Shown: positions 15,254 to 23,758, counted from the first letter of the stretch. The stretch is 30,668 nt of DNA from an uncultured Collinsella sp. (GCA_900755005.1 CAAEEX010000088.1:1-30668), one strand, 5' to 3'. Notes: generated from the sequence alone by a model not told the origin. A program made the numbers and translations.

Positions 15254-15324
15254 TAAGTTGCGGTGAAATAGGGACTGGATTTGGGGTTGAAACGGTTAAA
15301 CAGTCCCTATTTCACCGCAACTTA
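15254..15324. repeat. 24-base perfect inverted repeat
   Basis: TAAGTTGCGGTGAAATAGGG with four further bases (15254-15277) is perfectly repeated in inverse at 15301-15324, with a 23-base loop. It lies between the long inverted repeat and the fruA terminator. Neither side is followed by a T tract. It can be a repeat family member, an RNA stabiliser or a protein target. The remaining bases of the 551-base gap (15148-15253) show no recognisable feature. Confidence 0.75.
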
Positions 15325-15337
15325 TGGGAGGGGCAAG

Positions 15338-15375
15338 AAAAAAGGCGGGGGCTCCTGGTGGAGTCCTCGCCTTTT
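15338..15375 (-). terminator. Intrinsic terminator of fruA
   Basis: On the minus strand GGCGAGGACTC pairs imperfectly with GAGCCCCCGCC (15344-15371), followed by six T. An oppositely directed T stretch (CTTTTGT) on the plus side may make it bidirectional. Confidence 0.85.
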
Positions 15376-15408
15376 GTACAGGGGCGATGTTAATCGCTAG
15401 CCGTGGGG

Positions 15409-17412
15409 TTAGACCAGACGGGCGTTGATCGTCTTGGCGATCTCGGCGGCGTCGGTGGAACCCTTGACGGTGGCACGGAAGTCCTCGTCCATGAGCGCCT
15501 CGGCGACCTTGGACAGGATCTTGAGGTGCGTGGTGCCAGCCTGTGCACCTGGGATGAGCAGAGCGATGGCCACGTTGACGGGAGCGCCGTCCATGGTATC
15601 CCAACCGGTCACGCCGGACTCATCCTTAACGACGATGACGGCAGCCTCGGTAATGGCGTCGGACTTGGCATGCGGGATGGCGAAGCCCTCCATCATGCCC
15701 GTGGTACCCTCGGCCTCGCGGGCCAGGAAGGCGTTCATCACGGCGTCGGCGTCGCTGGCGATACCGGCCTTGACAGCCTGGTTGGAAACGAAGCTCAGAG
15801 CCTCGTCACGAGAAGCGAAGTCCTCGGCGACAAAGACGTTCTCAACCTTCACGAAGTCGGCAGCCTCGGCCTTGGGGGCCTCGACGGCAGCGGCCTTGGG
15901 AGCCTCAACCGGCTTGGCTGCAGGAGCGGCCTTCTGGTTCTTCTCGAAGTCGTACTTCTTGAAGGCTACGAACAGGATGCCACCGACCACAGCGCCGATG
16001 AGGATCGCGAGGACCCACAGCGGACCGTTCTCGACAACGGGCAGGACCAGGAAGCCACCGTGAGGCGCCGGATCGTGAACGTTGAACATAATGGTCAGGA
16101 TCGAAGCGATAGAGGAACCGAGCATCATGATGGGCATGACCGGCCAGATGTTCTTGGTCATGAACGGAATGGCGCCCTCGGTGATGTGAGTGCAACCAAG
16201 AATGAGGTTGACGATACCGGCGTCGTGATCCTCCTGGCTGAAGTACTTCTTGCCGACGACGACGGCGAAGGTTGTGATCAGCGGCGGAACGATGCAAGCA
16301 GCGGAGACGGCAGCCATGAAGTTGGTGCCGAAGTTGTAGGTATCGGTGCCAACGCCAGAAGCCAGTGCCTCGGTGAGCATAGCAGTACCGGTGACGTAAG
16401 CAGCCTTGTTGACCGGGCCACCCATGTCAAAGGCGCACATGCAGCCGATGGCAAGACCCAGGACAACGGCGCCAGAGGCGGACAGGCCCTTGAGGAAGTC
16501 CATCATGGCGGTGTTGATGGCAGCCATGGGGCCGGAAATGCCGAGCATGACCAGGCCGACGATAGCCGTCGAGAACAGCGGGTACAGGAAGATAGCCTTG
16601 AGGCCGTCCAGGTTCTTGGGCAGACCGGCAAATACCTTCTCGAGCAGCAGGATGACATAGCCAGCGAGGAAGCCGCCGACGATGCCGCCCAGGAAGCCGA
16701 AGCCCACGCCGGCGCCACCGGCGTCGATCATGCCGGTCTCGGCGTTAACAGGCAGGCCCTGAATGGCGATCATACCGGCGACAAAACCAGGGACGAGCGC
16801 CGGGCGCTTACCGATGGACTCGGCGATGTAGGCAGAAAGCACGGGAACCATGAGGTTCATGGCGATGCCGCCGATGATCTTGAGCATAGCGGCGAAGGTG
16901 TTGTAGTCGGCAGCCGTCGAATCGAAGGACGTGATGCCCCACAGGAACGAAACGGCGGTCAGAACACCACCGGCAACGACGAAGACCAGCATGTGGCTGA
17001 CGCCGTTCATGAGGTGCTTGTAGATGACGTGACCGATGGACTCCTTCTCCTCGACCTCGTCCTCGACATCGGCGGCAGCGGCAACCGTGTCGTCGCCCTT
17101 GGCGGCGAGCGCGCGGTCAATCAGCTTACCGGCGGCCTCAACGGACAGGGCCTTGGAAACACCAACGGAAACCATGGGCTTGCCGGCGAAACGCTCAGCC
17201 TGGACATCCTTGTCGGCTGCGACGACGACGGCCTTGGCACCAGCGATCTCACTCTTGGTGAGCTCGTTCTCGACACCGACCTGGCCATGAGTCTCGACCT
17301 TAATGGTCAGACCGCGCTCGGCAGCTGCCTTCTCCAGCGCCTCCTTAGCCATGAAGGTGTGCGCAATGCCGGTCGGGCAACCGGTCGCGGCGATGATGTC
17401 AAACTTAGCCAT
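15409..17412 (-). CDS. fruA: Fructose-specific PTS EIIBCA permease
   Basis: This membrane transporter takes up fructose and releases fructose 1-phosphate inside the cell. The 667-residue protein reads IIB-IIC-IIA. IIB (1-100) has the phosphorylated cysteine in ATGCPTGIAHT (Cys12). IIC (about 125-475) has eight to ten membrane segments including CAFDMGGPVNKAAY and the substrate-site segment GCTHITEGAIPF. An Ala/Pro/Lys/Glu linker (about 480-510) leads to IIA, whose phospho-histidine sits in GFAIPHAKSDA (about 581). AAGGAGGGACA precedes the start. It is divergent from the RpiR regulator and upstream of ptsHI and fruK, forming a full fructose route. An alternative specificity (mannose-type hexoses of the Fru family) is less likely given fruK. 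Confidence 0.93.
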   Translation of the reverse strand: MAKFDIIAATGCPTGIAHTFMAKEALEKAAAERGLTIKVETHGQVGVENELTKSEIAGAKAVVVAADKDVQAERFAGKPMVSVGVSKALSVEAAGKLIDRALAAKGDDTVAAAADVEDEVEEKESIGHVIYKHLMNGVSHMLVFVVAGGVLTAVSFLWGITSFDSTAADYNTFAAMLKIIGGIAMNLMVPVLSAYIAESIGKRPALVPGFVAGMIAIQGLPVNAETGMIDAGGAGVGFGFLGGIVGGFLAGYVILLLEKVFAGLPKNLDGLKAIFLYPLFSTAIVGLVMLGISGPMAAINTAMMDFLKGLSASGAVVLGLAIGCMCAFDMGGPVNKAAYVTGTAMLTEALASGVGTDTYNFGTNFMAAVSAACIVPPLITTFAVVVGKKYFSQEDHDAGIVNLILGCTHITEGAIPFMTKNIWPVMPIMMLGSSIASILTIMFNVHDPAPHGGFLVLPVVENGPLWVLAILIGAVVGGILFVAFKKYDFEKNQKAAPAAKPVEAPKAAAVEAPKAEAADFVKVENVFVAEDFASRDEALSFVSNQAVKAGIASDADAVMNAFLAREAEGTTGMMEGFAIPHAKSDAITEAAVIVVKDESGVTGWDTMDGAPVNVAIALLIPGAQAGTTHLKILSKVAEALMDEDFRATVKGSTDAAEIAKTINARLV

Positions 17413-17485
17413 GTGTCCCTCCTTCTTGAGTACAGCGCCCGCGGGCGCTCCCCTACACGCGCTTCAATGCGCGTTTTTCCACAAC

Positions 17486-17636
17486 TGAAAGATACCAACC
17501 TACCGTCCGCGTGAGAAGAGACAAGGTGCAATTCTCCGGTGAAAGGTTCTTTCATAACCGTAAACGGTAGGTGAAAGTTTACCATCAACACTTGAAACAG
17601 CAAGGTGTATCTTGTAATTGAAAATGCCCGTATACT
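17486..17636. promoter_or_regulatory. Shared control region of fruA and rpiR with repeated operator-like motifs
   Basis: TGAAAG occurs at 17486-17491, 17540-17545 and 17572-17577, and the middle copy is half of the perfect dyad TGAAAGgttCTTTCA (17540-17554). Beside it is ACCGT-AA-ACGGT (17557-17568). ACCTACCGT (17498-17506) is matched in inverse by ACGGTAGGT (17564-17572). A TATACT -10 box for rpiR lies at 17631-17636 without a clear -35. The cluster sits where both divergent promoters must be, so it is the likely binding region of the RpiR protein or another sugar-phosphate sensor. Confidence 0.5.
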
Positions 17637-17684
17637 ATGGCATTGCAAATCGAGTTAGATTTTCATGCCAACCAGGAGCCATCC

Positions 17685-18542
17685 ATGACCGATAGTAGCA
17701 AGAGCGCACTTTCCCTCATTAGTACCCATCAGGGATACAGCGAGTCCGAGCAGCGCATTGTCGACTATATATTGGAGCACCAGTCCGAGGCGCCACGCCT
17801 CACGGCGGCTCAGCTCTCGCGCGCCGCTGCCACGTCCGAAGCGACCGTTTCGCGCTTCTGCCGCAAGCTGGGCTTTGGTAGCTTCCGCAGCTTTCAGTTT
17901 TCGTTGGCGAGGGATTTGGAAAGCCAGCGCAACGAGGGCCTGACCGACGAGGTCTCGCTCGACAATATGGAGCAGAGCCTCAAGAACATCCTGGCTGCCA
18001 AGGTAAGCGAGCTTAATGCGACCATCGACGGAATCGACCACGATACGCTGGCGGCTGTTGTGCATGCCTTTAAGCATGCAGGGGTTATTGAGTTTGCAGC
18101 TGTGGGCAATACGAACGCGGTCGCGCTCGATGCGACGTTTAAGTTTTCGCAGCTGGGCCTGCGCTGCATGGCGAGCACCATTAGCGAGACATCAATCGGC
18201 TTTGCGCTCACGTTACGCCCGGGTGACGTCATCGTGCTCATCTCAAACTCTGGCAAATCGCGCCGACTGAATCGCATGGCAAAAGCGGCTCGCAACTGCG
18301 GCGCAACCGTAGTCGTCATCAGCAGTGACAGCAAATCCCCACTTGCGCGCCTCGCCGACTACACCTTTAATACCGTCAATCACGAAGCGTTGCTGACAAC
18401 GGGTGACTTCGCGTTCTCCAAGATCAGCGCCACGATGATCATCGAAGTCATCTACAACTTCCTGCTGCCCGAGATTAAAGACGCGCGTGAGCATATCAGC
18501 TACTACGAGGAGCTCATCCAGCCGGATAAGGTTGTGGAGTAA
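17685..18542 (+). CDS. RpiR/MurR-family sugar-phosphate-responsive regulator
   Basis: The 285-residue protein has an N-terminal RpiR HTH (residues about 1-77; SESEQRIVDYILEHQ, LTAAQLSRAAATSEATVSRFCRKLGF) and a C-terminal SIS sugar-phosphate domain (about 120-250; FAAVGNTNAVALDATFKF, PGDVIVLISNSGKSRRLNRMAKAARNCGATVVVISS). SIS domains in this family sense phosphosugars. The start at 17685 is chosen because AGGAG lies upstream and because the upstream in-frame codon at 17637 would coincide with the -10 box. It is divergent from fruA over a control region with repeated operator-like motifs, so it is the likely regulator of the fructose PTS. Whether it activates or represses cannot be told. Confidence 0.9.
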   Translation: MTDSSKSALSLISTHQGYSESEQRIVDYILEHQSEAPRLTAAQLSRAAATSEATVSRFCRKLGFGSFRSFQFSLARDLESQRNEGLTDEVSLDNMEQSLKNILAAKVSELNATIDGIDHDTLAAVVHAFKHAGVIEFAAVGNTNAVALDATFKFSQLGLRCMASTISETSIGFALTLRPGDVIVLISNSGKSRRLNRMAKAARNCGATVVVISSDSKSPLARLADYTFNTVNHEALLTTGDFAFSKISATMIIEVIYNFLLPEIKDAREHISYYEELIQPDKVVE

Positions 18543-18551
18543 AACGCGTAG

Positions 18552-18584
18552 TGGGACAAAAATTTCAGTCTATTTTGTCCCACC
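18552..18584. terminator. Bidirectional terminator-like hairpin between rpiR and recN
   Basis: GTGGGACAAAA (18552-18562) and TTTTGTCCCAC (18574-18584) form a perfect 11-base stem around an 11-base loop, in the 59-base gap between convergent rpiR and recN. The A/T ends of the stem act as T stretches in both directions only weakly. It may also be a dispersed repeat. Confidence 0.6.
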
Positions 18585-18601
18585 AACACCGCTGATACGA
18601 C

Positions 18602-20230
18602 CTAACCTCGAGCTTCTTCGAGCATCTGCTTTGCGTGGGCCAAGCTTGCCTCGGACTGATCGCCGCTCAACATGCGGGCGATCTCGGCAGTACGCGCTTC
18701 GCCGGTTACCTCGCCCAAATGCGTCTGGGGAACATCGCCCGGTTCCTTGCTGACGACATAATGCTTGTCAGCCATGACGGCGACCTGCGCCAAGTGGGTT
18801 ACGACAATCACCTGATGCGTAGCGGCGAGATCTGCCAGCACGCCCGCGAGCGCACGCGCCGTGGAGCCACCGACACCAGCATCGACCTCGTCAAACACCA
18901 GCGTATCGACACCGTCCGCGTTACCGAGGACAACCTTACTTGCCAGCATGACGCGGCTGAGCTCGCCGCCCGACGCAATTCGACGCAGGGGGCGCGGCGT
19001 CAAACCGGCACCGCTGCGGTATAGCAGCTCGTAGCTCGAAGGACCAACGGGCGTCCACTCAGCACGGGGAAGATCACGCGACTCCCAGACGAGCTCGGCG
19101 CTGCCCATCTCCAGGCGAGCCATCTGGCGGCCCACCTCGTGGCAGAAGCGCGGAGCCGCCGTATTGCGTGCACGCTTAAGCGCCTTGGCGGCGGCGAACA
19201 GTTCATGCTCTGCTGCGCCAAGCGCTTCACGCGCCTTCTTGATCTGCTCATCGCCATCATCAACCAGGGACAGCAGCTCTTGCGAGCGATCGCGCATGGC
19301 AAAAACATCGTCCATGGTGGGACCCCACTGACGCAACAGACCCTTGAGGTCGGAATACCGCTCACGCATGCGAGCGAGCTCGCGCGGGTCGAAGGCGACG
19401 CCATCGCGATAGGCACGAAGCTCGTTCGCGCTGTCCTCAAGGGAGATACAGGCATCCGAAAGCGCATCGGCAATGTCACCCAGTTTGCGATCGACGCTAG
19501 CCATACGGGAAAGCTCTGCCACGGCGCTGTTCACGGCATCGAGCGCTCCGCCTTCGGCGGCAAGCGATGCATGGGCATCGTTAGCTGTGGCAACCAGTAC
19601 CTCGGCATGTTCGGAGCGCGGCAGCAGCTCCTCGAGCTCCTCGTACTCGCCCGGCTTGGGGTCGACCTCACCGATGCGCTCGAGGGCAAAGCGCGCCTCC
19701 TCGACGCGGCTCCCCTGCGCACGCGAGGCCTCTTCGACACGTCGAACTTCCTTGGCGGCAGCGCGCGATGCCTTAAAGCAGGCGCGGTACGCATCCAGCG
19801 CCTCGAGCGCAGAGCGCCCCGCCCAGGCATCGACCATCGCAACGTGATGCGCCGGGTCGAGCAAGCGCTGATGCTCATGCTGCCCGCAAAGATCCATCAT
19901 CACGCCGACGCGCTCCGAAAGCTCGCGCACACTGGCGATGCGGCCGTCAATTTTTACGCGACTGCGGCCCTCGGCAGAAAGGCTACGCTGCACGGTGAAC
20001 CCCTCCGTGTCGTGCGGCCCGTCGAACAAGCGCGCCTCGACGCTCGCCAGCGACTCGCCCTCGCGCACCGTCGACGAATCCGCGCGCTCGCCCAAAATAA
20101 GCTTGAGGGCCGAGAGGAGCGCGGTCTTGCCGGCGCCGGTCTCGCCGGTCAGGACAGTCAGGCCGGCACTCGGCACCAACGTCGCCTCGCGAATGAGTGC
20201 AATGTTAGAAACCTGCAGCTCATCGATCAT
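18602..20230 (-). CDS. recN: DNA repair protein RecN
   Basis: RecN is an SMC-like ATPase that gathers broken DNA ends for recombinational repair. The 542-residue protein has MIDELQVSNIALI, Walker A GETGAGKT (29-36), the RecN-typical DLCGQHEHQRLLDP near residue 115, a charged coiled-coil middle, and then the C-terminal signature ASGGELSRVMLA, Walker B TLVFDEVDAGVGG and VVTHLAQVAVMAD. Its start codon lies within the end of nadK (11-base overlap), with GGAG upstream. Length is normal for the family. Confidence 0.95.
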   Translation of the reverse strand: MIDELQVSNIALIREATLVPSAGLTVLTGETGAGKTALLSALKLILGERADSSTVREGESLASVEARLFDGPHDTEGFTVQRSLSAEGRSRVKIDGRIASVRELSERVGVMMDLCGQHEHQRLLDPAHHVAMVDAWAGRSALEALDAYRACFKASRAAAKEVRRVEEASRAQGSRVEEARFALERIGEVDPKPGEYEELEELLPRSEHAEVLVATANDAHASLAAEGGALDAVNSAVAELSRMASVDRKLGDIADALSDACISLEDSANELRAYRDGVAFDPRELARMRERYSDLKGLLRQWGPTMDDVFAMRDRSQELLSLVDDGDEQIKKAREALGAAEHELFAAAKALKRARNTAAPRFCHEVGRQMARLEMGSAELVWESRDLPRAEWTPVGPSSYELLYRSGAGLTPRPLRRIASGGELSRVMLASKVVLGNADGVDTLVFDEVDAGVGGSTARALAGVLADLAATHQVIVVTHLAQVAVMADKHYVVSKEPGDVPQTHLGEVTGEARTAEIARMLSGDQSEASLAHAKQMLEEARG

Positions 20231-21080
20231 GACGAACTCCGTAGAATACGCGGCTCACCGAGTTGTAGAAGCTCTCGGGGCCGTAATCGAGCAACAACAC
20301 ATCTCCGGGCCCGCGGCGCACCGCCACGCTCTCGACCGTGCCATCGCAGGTAATAAACTGTCCATCGATAGCGATCGCCGGAACGCTCGGGCGGTCATCG
20401 GACATAAAGATTTCGACGACATCACTCGGCGAGGTCAAAAAAGCGCGAGCCTGAATGGTATGCGGGGCGATGGGCACACAGACCATACCCGTGTAATCGG
20501 GGCTGACAATGGGGCCACCGGCGGAAAGCGCGTAGCCGGTGGAGCCGGTCGCCGTCGAAACGACGACACCGTCGCCGCGAAGGCGGTCGATATGATGGCC
20601 GGACACCGTGATGTCAAACTCAACCATATCGGACAGGGGGCCGCGCGTAAGCGCCATATCGTTGAGGGCAAACGTGCGCACGACATCCTTCGTGCCGTCT
20701 TCACGCACCGAAACGATATCGGCGGCGATGGTGGCGCGGCGGCTCACGTGGAGCTCGCCGGACAGGGCATCGCTCACAACCTGCAAAATGTCGCGCTCCT
20801 CGGGACTCGCGGCCGTCAAAAAGCCCAAATGACCGTAGGAAAGACCGAGGATAGGAATCTCACGATGGTTGAGGATGCGGGCAGCGCGCAGCAACGTACC
20901 ATCGCCGCCGAGCGTAATGACCAAATCGGAGCCGTCAATATCAGGCGTACTTTGAATCTTCGATCGCTGGTCGGCAGCCCATGCGACCTCATAGCCCTGG
21001 CGCGTCAGCCAAAGCTCGAGCATCAGGCCGCTCTCGACCGCCTCTTGCTTGTAGTAATTGGGAACCAGAAAGACCTTCAT
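20220..21080 (-). CDS. nadK: NAD kinase
   Basis: It phosphorylates NAD to NADP. The 286-residue product carries GGDGT (58-62), the catalytic-site LNDMAL stretch near residue 144, and STATGSTGYALSAGGPIV. The glycine-rich motifs and length are typical of bacterial NadK. Its ATG overlaps the tlyA stop by 4 bases and no good Shine-Dalgarno is visible, so translation is probably coupled to tlyA. The tlyA-nadK-recN order is conserved across many Gram-positive and actinobacterial genomes. Confidence 0.94.
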   Translation of the reverse strand: MKVFLVPNYYKQEAVESGLMLELWLTRQGYEVAWAADQRSKIQSTPDIDGSDLVITLGGDGTLLRAARILNHREIPILGLSYGHLGFLTAASPEERDILQVVSDALSGELHVSRRATIAADIVSVREDGTKDVVRTFALNDMALTRGPLSDMVEFDITVSGHHIDRLRGDGVVVSTATGSTGYALSAGGPIVSPDYTGMVCVPIAPHTIQARAFLTSPSDVVEIFMSDDRPSVPAIAIDGQFITCDGTVESVAVRRGPGDVLLLDYGPESFYNSVSRVFYGVRHDR

Positions 21081-21880
21081 AGCGTTGCAGCTTTCTCGCT
21101 CAAAGCCGATACCTGGGATTGCAGCTCATCGTCGGCGCGCTCCCCGGGGACAAACCTTGTGCCGTACAAGAAAAACTCAACGTTGCCCTTAGCGCCATGA
21201 ATGGGCGACACGCACACATCGACCGGGAACAGGCCCTTGGCAGCAAAGAGTTCAACTGCCGCCACAAGTGTATCGCGGCGCACGGCGGGATCGGTCACGA
21301 TACCGCCCTCGCCCACCAGCGCAGCCGGCGCCTCAAACTGCGGCTTTACGAGCGTGCAGAACGAACCGGAAGGCTTCAGGCACGCCAGCACGGCGTCGAT
21401 GATATTCGCGATGCTGGTAAACGACACATCACACACGGCCAGGTCGATGGCGCCGGCATAGCCAAGCTCAGGCAGCTGCGTCACGTTGGTGCGCTCATGC
21501 AGCGTCACGCGATCGTCCTGACGCAACGACCAATCGAACTGGGCGCGACCCACGTCCACCGAGACAACGGTCGCAGCTCCGCGCTTGAGCAGGCAATCGG
21601 TAAAGCCGCCGGTAGAGCAGCCCACATCCAGACATGCAAGGCCCGTCGGATTGATGCCAAACGCATCAAGCGCGCCTTCGAGCTTAAGCCCGCCGCGGCC
21701 GACATAGGGAATGCGCCCCTTCACGTGCAGCGGCAGGCCCGGGGCCACCTTAAGGCCCGGCGAAGTCAAGCGCTCGCCGCCACTCGAGACCAAGCCGGCC
21801 ATAAGAGTGCGAAGGGCATCCGCGCGATCGGCGCAGATGCCCTGTGAAATCAGTTCGTCATCAAGACGCACGCGTTTCAT
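21077..21880 (-). CDS. tlyA: TlyA-family rRNA 2'-O-methyltransferase / hemolysin-like protein
   Basis: TlyA methylates ribose 2'-OH in 16S/23S rRNA, which in mycobacteria sets capreomycin sensitivity. The 267-residue protein begins MKRVRLDDELISQGI, an S4 RNA-binding domain (about 1-60), followed by an FtsJ-type methyltransferase. Its SAM motif is CLDVGCSTGGFTDCLLKRGA, roughly residues 88-107, with VSVDVGRAQFDWSLR next and VCDVSFTSI later. The start at 21880 best matches the family N-terminus; an ATG at 21889 is an alternative, and neither has a strong ribosome site. It overlaps nadK by 4 bases. Confidence 0.88.
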   Translation of the reverse strand: MKRVRLDDELISQGICADRADALRTLMAGLVSSGGERLTSPGLKVAPGLPLHVKGRIPYVGRGGLKLEGALDAFGINPTGLACLDVGCSTGGFTDCLLKRGAATVVSVDVGRAQFDWSLRQDDRVTLHERTNVTQLPELGYAGAIDLAVCDVSFTSIANIIDAVLACLKPSGSFCTLVKPQFEAPAALVGEGGIVTDPAVRRDTLVAAVELFAAKGLFPVDVCVSPIHGAKGNVEFFLYGTRFVPGERADDELQSQVSALSEKAATL

Positions 21881-21914
21881 GAATGCCATCAACCATTCGT
21901 ATCCGGAGATGCGG

Positions 21915-22154
21915 CTAGCTATCCTGGGATTCGTTTGCCGCATCCTCATCGTATTCCTGCTCGAGCTTATCGGCCTCACGCGGCGTCAGCTCAAACTTGT
22001 CGACCATATCGACCGCGCGGGAGCCCAGCTCAATCGCCTCGTCAAACAGATCGAGCGAACGCTCCAAGGGCGTATCCTTGGAGCGAACGGTCGCGATAAT
22101 CTGGTCCAGACGGTCCGAGATCTCGTCAAAGTTGCGGACAGAACCCTCTGGCAT
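21915..22154 (-). CDS. xseB: Exodeoxyribonuclease VII small subunit
   Basis: The 79-residue protein contains FDEISDRLDQIIATVRSKDTPLERSLDLFDEAIELG, the helical hairpin of XseB, followed by an acidic tail. XseB binds XseA to form exonuclease VII, which degrades single-stranded DNA. It starts 3 bases after the nusB stop with GAGGAG upstream inside nusB. The large subunit gene xseA, its usual neighbour, is not in this window. Confidence 0.9.
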   Translation of the reverse strand: MPEGSVRNFDEISDRLDQIIATVRSKDTPLERSLDLFDEAIELGSRAVDMVDKFELTPREADKLEQEYDEDAANESQDS

Positions 22155-22156
22155 GA

Positions 22157-22741
22157 CTACTCCTCGAAGGAGTCGACGACAGCCTCGGCGGCGTCCGCAT
22201 TCTCGGCCAGTACACCGGCGGCAGCCTGAGCGGCAGCGACCTTGGCGGCCGCCTCGGCAGCCTGGGCCTCCTCGCGAGCGCGATCCTCGGCCAACAGCTC
22301 TTGGTACAGGTCCTCGCCCGGCAGCTCCTCGCTGCGAGCGATCTTGCCCAGCACGCCGTTGACGAACGACGCGGACTGGTCGGTGCCATAGGCCTTGGCA
22401 AGCTCGACGGCCTCGTTGATCACGATGGCGTCCGAGACCTCCTCGTCGGTGAGGAAACGCATCTCGTAGACGGCGATACGCAGCAGGTTACGGTCGGCGC
22501 CGGGCATGCGTATAAGATCCCAGTTCTTGGCAACGGAGCGCAGAGCGCAGTCGATGCGGTCGATATGCTCGTAGGCACCGCGGCACAGCTCCAGCGCATA
22601 GGGGTCGAGGGGACCCTTCGAGATCAGGAAATCGCCCTCGAGGACGCGTTCGAGCGGGCTGTCCGTGGCCTCGGCCTGGAACAGCAGCTGCAGCGCCTGA
22701 CTGCGGGCAAGCGTGCGCCCGCGATAAACCTTAAGGCTCAA
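22157..22741 (-). CDS. nusB: Transcription antitermination factor NusB with acidic/alanine-rich tail
   Basis: NusB with NusE binds boxA RNA during rRNA transcription. Residues about 8-140 form the all-helical NusB domain (RTLARSQALQLLFQAEAT, LLRIAVYEMRFL, VINEAVELAKAYGTDQSASFVNGVLGKI). The protein is 194 residues; about 50 extra residues at the C-terminus are rich in Ala and Glu and look disordered. The start is a TTG at 22741 with AAGGAG upstream; no ATG or GTG lies near enough downstream to keep the domain. It follows the Asp23 gene by 3 bases. Confidence 0.92.
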   Translation of the reverse strand: MSLKVYRGRTLARSQALQLLFQAEATDSPLERVLEGDFLISKGPLDPYALELCRGAYEHIDRIDCALRSVAKNWDLIRMPGADRNLLRIAVYEMRFLTDEEVSDAIVINEAVELAKAYGTDQSASFVNGVLGKIARSEELPGEDLYQELLAEDRAREEAQAAEAAAKVAAAQAAAGVLAENADAAEAVVDSFEE

Positions 22742-22744
22742 AGG

Positions 22745-23107
22745 TTACTCCTTGGGGAAAACGAGGCCGTCGATGCAAACGTCAACGCGCTCGACCTCAA
22801 CGCCCACCTGGGCATCGATGGCGGCGACCACGGCGGCGCGAACGGCCTCGGCGAGTTTCTTGAACGGATAGCCAAAGAACACCACGACACGCACGGTGAG
22901 TGCGAGCTTGTCGCCGACGACCTCGGCCTCGACCGCCGGCTCGGAAGCCGGGGCCTTGGACGAGAGCATCATGGAGACAAGGTTGGTGGCAAGGTCCTTG
23001 ACGCCAACGGAGGCGATGCCCTCGACATCGGACACGGCGCGCGAGACGATGGCGGTCAGAACATCGGGCGAAATGCCGATGCCGTCAATCTTGATTTCCT
23101 GGGGCAT
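22745..23107 (-). CDS. Asp23/Gls24-family envelope stress protein
   Basis: The 120-residue protein has the Asp23 layout: GIGISPDVLTAIVSRAVSDVEGIASVG near the N-terminus, LALTVRVVVFFGYPFKKLAEAVRAAVVAAI in the middle and VERVDVCIDGLVF at the end. Members of this family sit at the cytoplasmic membrane and respond to alkaline or envelope stress, often beside nusB in Gram-positives. AGGAGGA precedes the start. The molecular role is not established. Confidence 0.88.
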   Translation of the reverse strand: MPQEIKIDGIGISPDVLTAIVSRAVSDVEGIASVGVKDLATNLVSMMLSSKAPASEPAVEAEVVGDKLALTVRVVVFFGYPFKKLAEAVRAAVVAAIDAQVGVEVERVDVCIDGLVFPKE

Positions 23108-23131
23108 GAGTCCTCCTAGAAGAATTGGTTG

Positions 23132-23695
23132 CTAGACGCGGGAGACGAACTTGCCGTCGCGGGTGTCAACCTTGATGACCTCGCCCTCGTTGAGGTACAT
23201 GGGGACCTGGATGACAGCGCCGGTGTCGATCGTGGCCGGCTTGGTGGAACCCTGGACGGTGTCGCCCTTAAAGCCCGGGTCGGTCTGGACGATGGTGGTC
23301 TCGATGAACATCGGCGGGGTCACGCCCATGAGCTCGTCGTCGGCGAAGAGCAGCTGGCAGATGTCGTTCTCGCGCAGCCACTTGGAGTTCTCGCCCACCA
23401 TGTCCTCGGGAACGGGAACCTGCTCATAGGACTCGTTGTCCATGAAGATGTAGTCGGTGCCATCGTTGTAGAGGTACTGGAACTCACGGGTGGTGAGCAT
23501 GACGCTCTCGAACTTGGTACCGGCGTTGCAGGTGTTCTCGACGACGCGGCCGCTCTTGATGTCGCGGGTCTTGTAGCGCACAAACGCGCCGCCCTTGCCC
23601 GGCTTGACGTGCTGGAACTCGACGATGGTATAAACCTTGTCCTTAATACGGAGACCGAGGCCGTTCTTGAAGTCGGCGGTAGAAATGGTAGGCAT
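23132..23695 (-). CDS. efp: Translation elongation factor P
   Basis: EF-P relieves ribosome stalling at polyproline. The 187-residue protein has three beta-barrel domains. The loop HVKPGKGGAF carries Lys34 at the position that is modified in some bacteria; the C-terminal signature YLNEGEVIKVDTRDGKFVSRV is intact. The start at 23695 (MPTISTADF) has AGAAAGG upstream. A TATAAT box on the minus strand (23753-23758) lies 58 bases upstream, giving a promoter for efp-asp23-nusB-xseB-tlyA-nadK-recN, although no good -35 accompanies it. Confidence 0.95.
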   Translation of the reverse strand: MPTISTADFKNGLGLRIKDKVYTIVEFQHVKPGKGGAFVRYKTRDIKSGRVVENTCNAGTKFESVMLTTREFQYLYNDGTDYIFMDNESYEQVPVPEDMVGENSKWLRENDICQLLFADDELMGVTPPMFIETTIVQTDPGFKGDTVQGSTKPATIDTGAVIQVPMYLNEGEVIKVDTRDGKFVSRV

Positions 23696-23752
23696 AGCGA
23701 CCTTTCTTCTTATGGGCAGAACGCACAAGCGTCCAAATTACATACGACAGAA

Positions 23753-23758
23753 ATTATA
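23753..23758 (-). promoter_or_regulatory. -10 box of a probable efp operon promoter
   Basis: A perfect TATAAT on the minus strand, preceded by TG, lies between the pepP terminator and the efp start. There is no clear -35 at 17 bases. Confidence 0.4.

Noticed and set aside
15403..17514. 703-codon plus-strand ORF opposite fruA
   Set aside because: Its composition (Gly, Asp, His, Val rich) is typical of an antisense shadow in high-GC DNA, and fruA has all PTS motifs.
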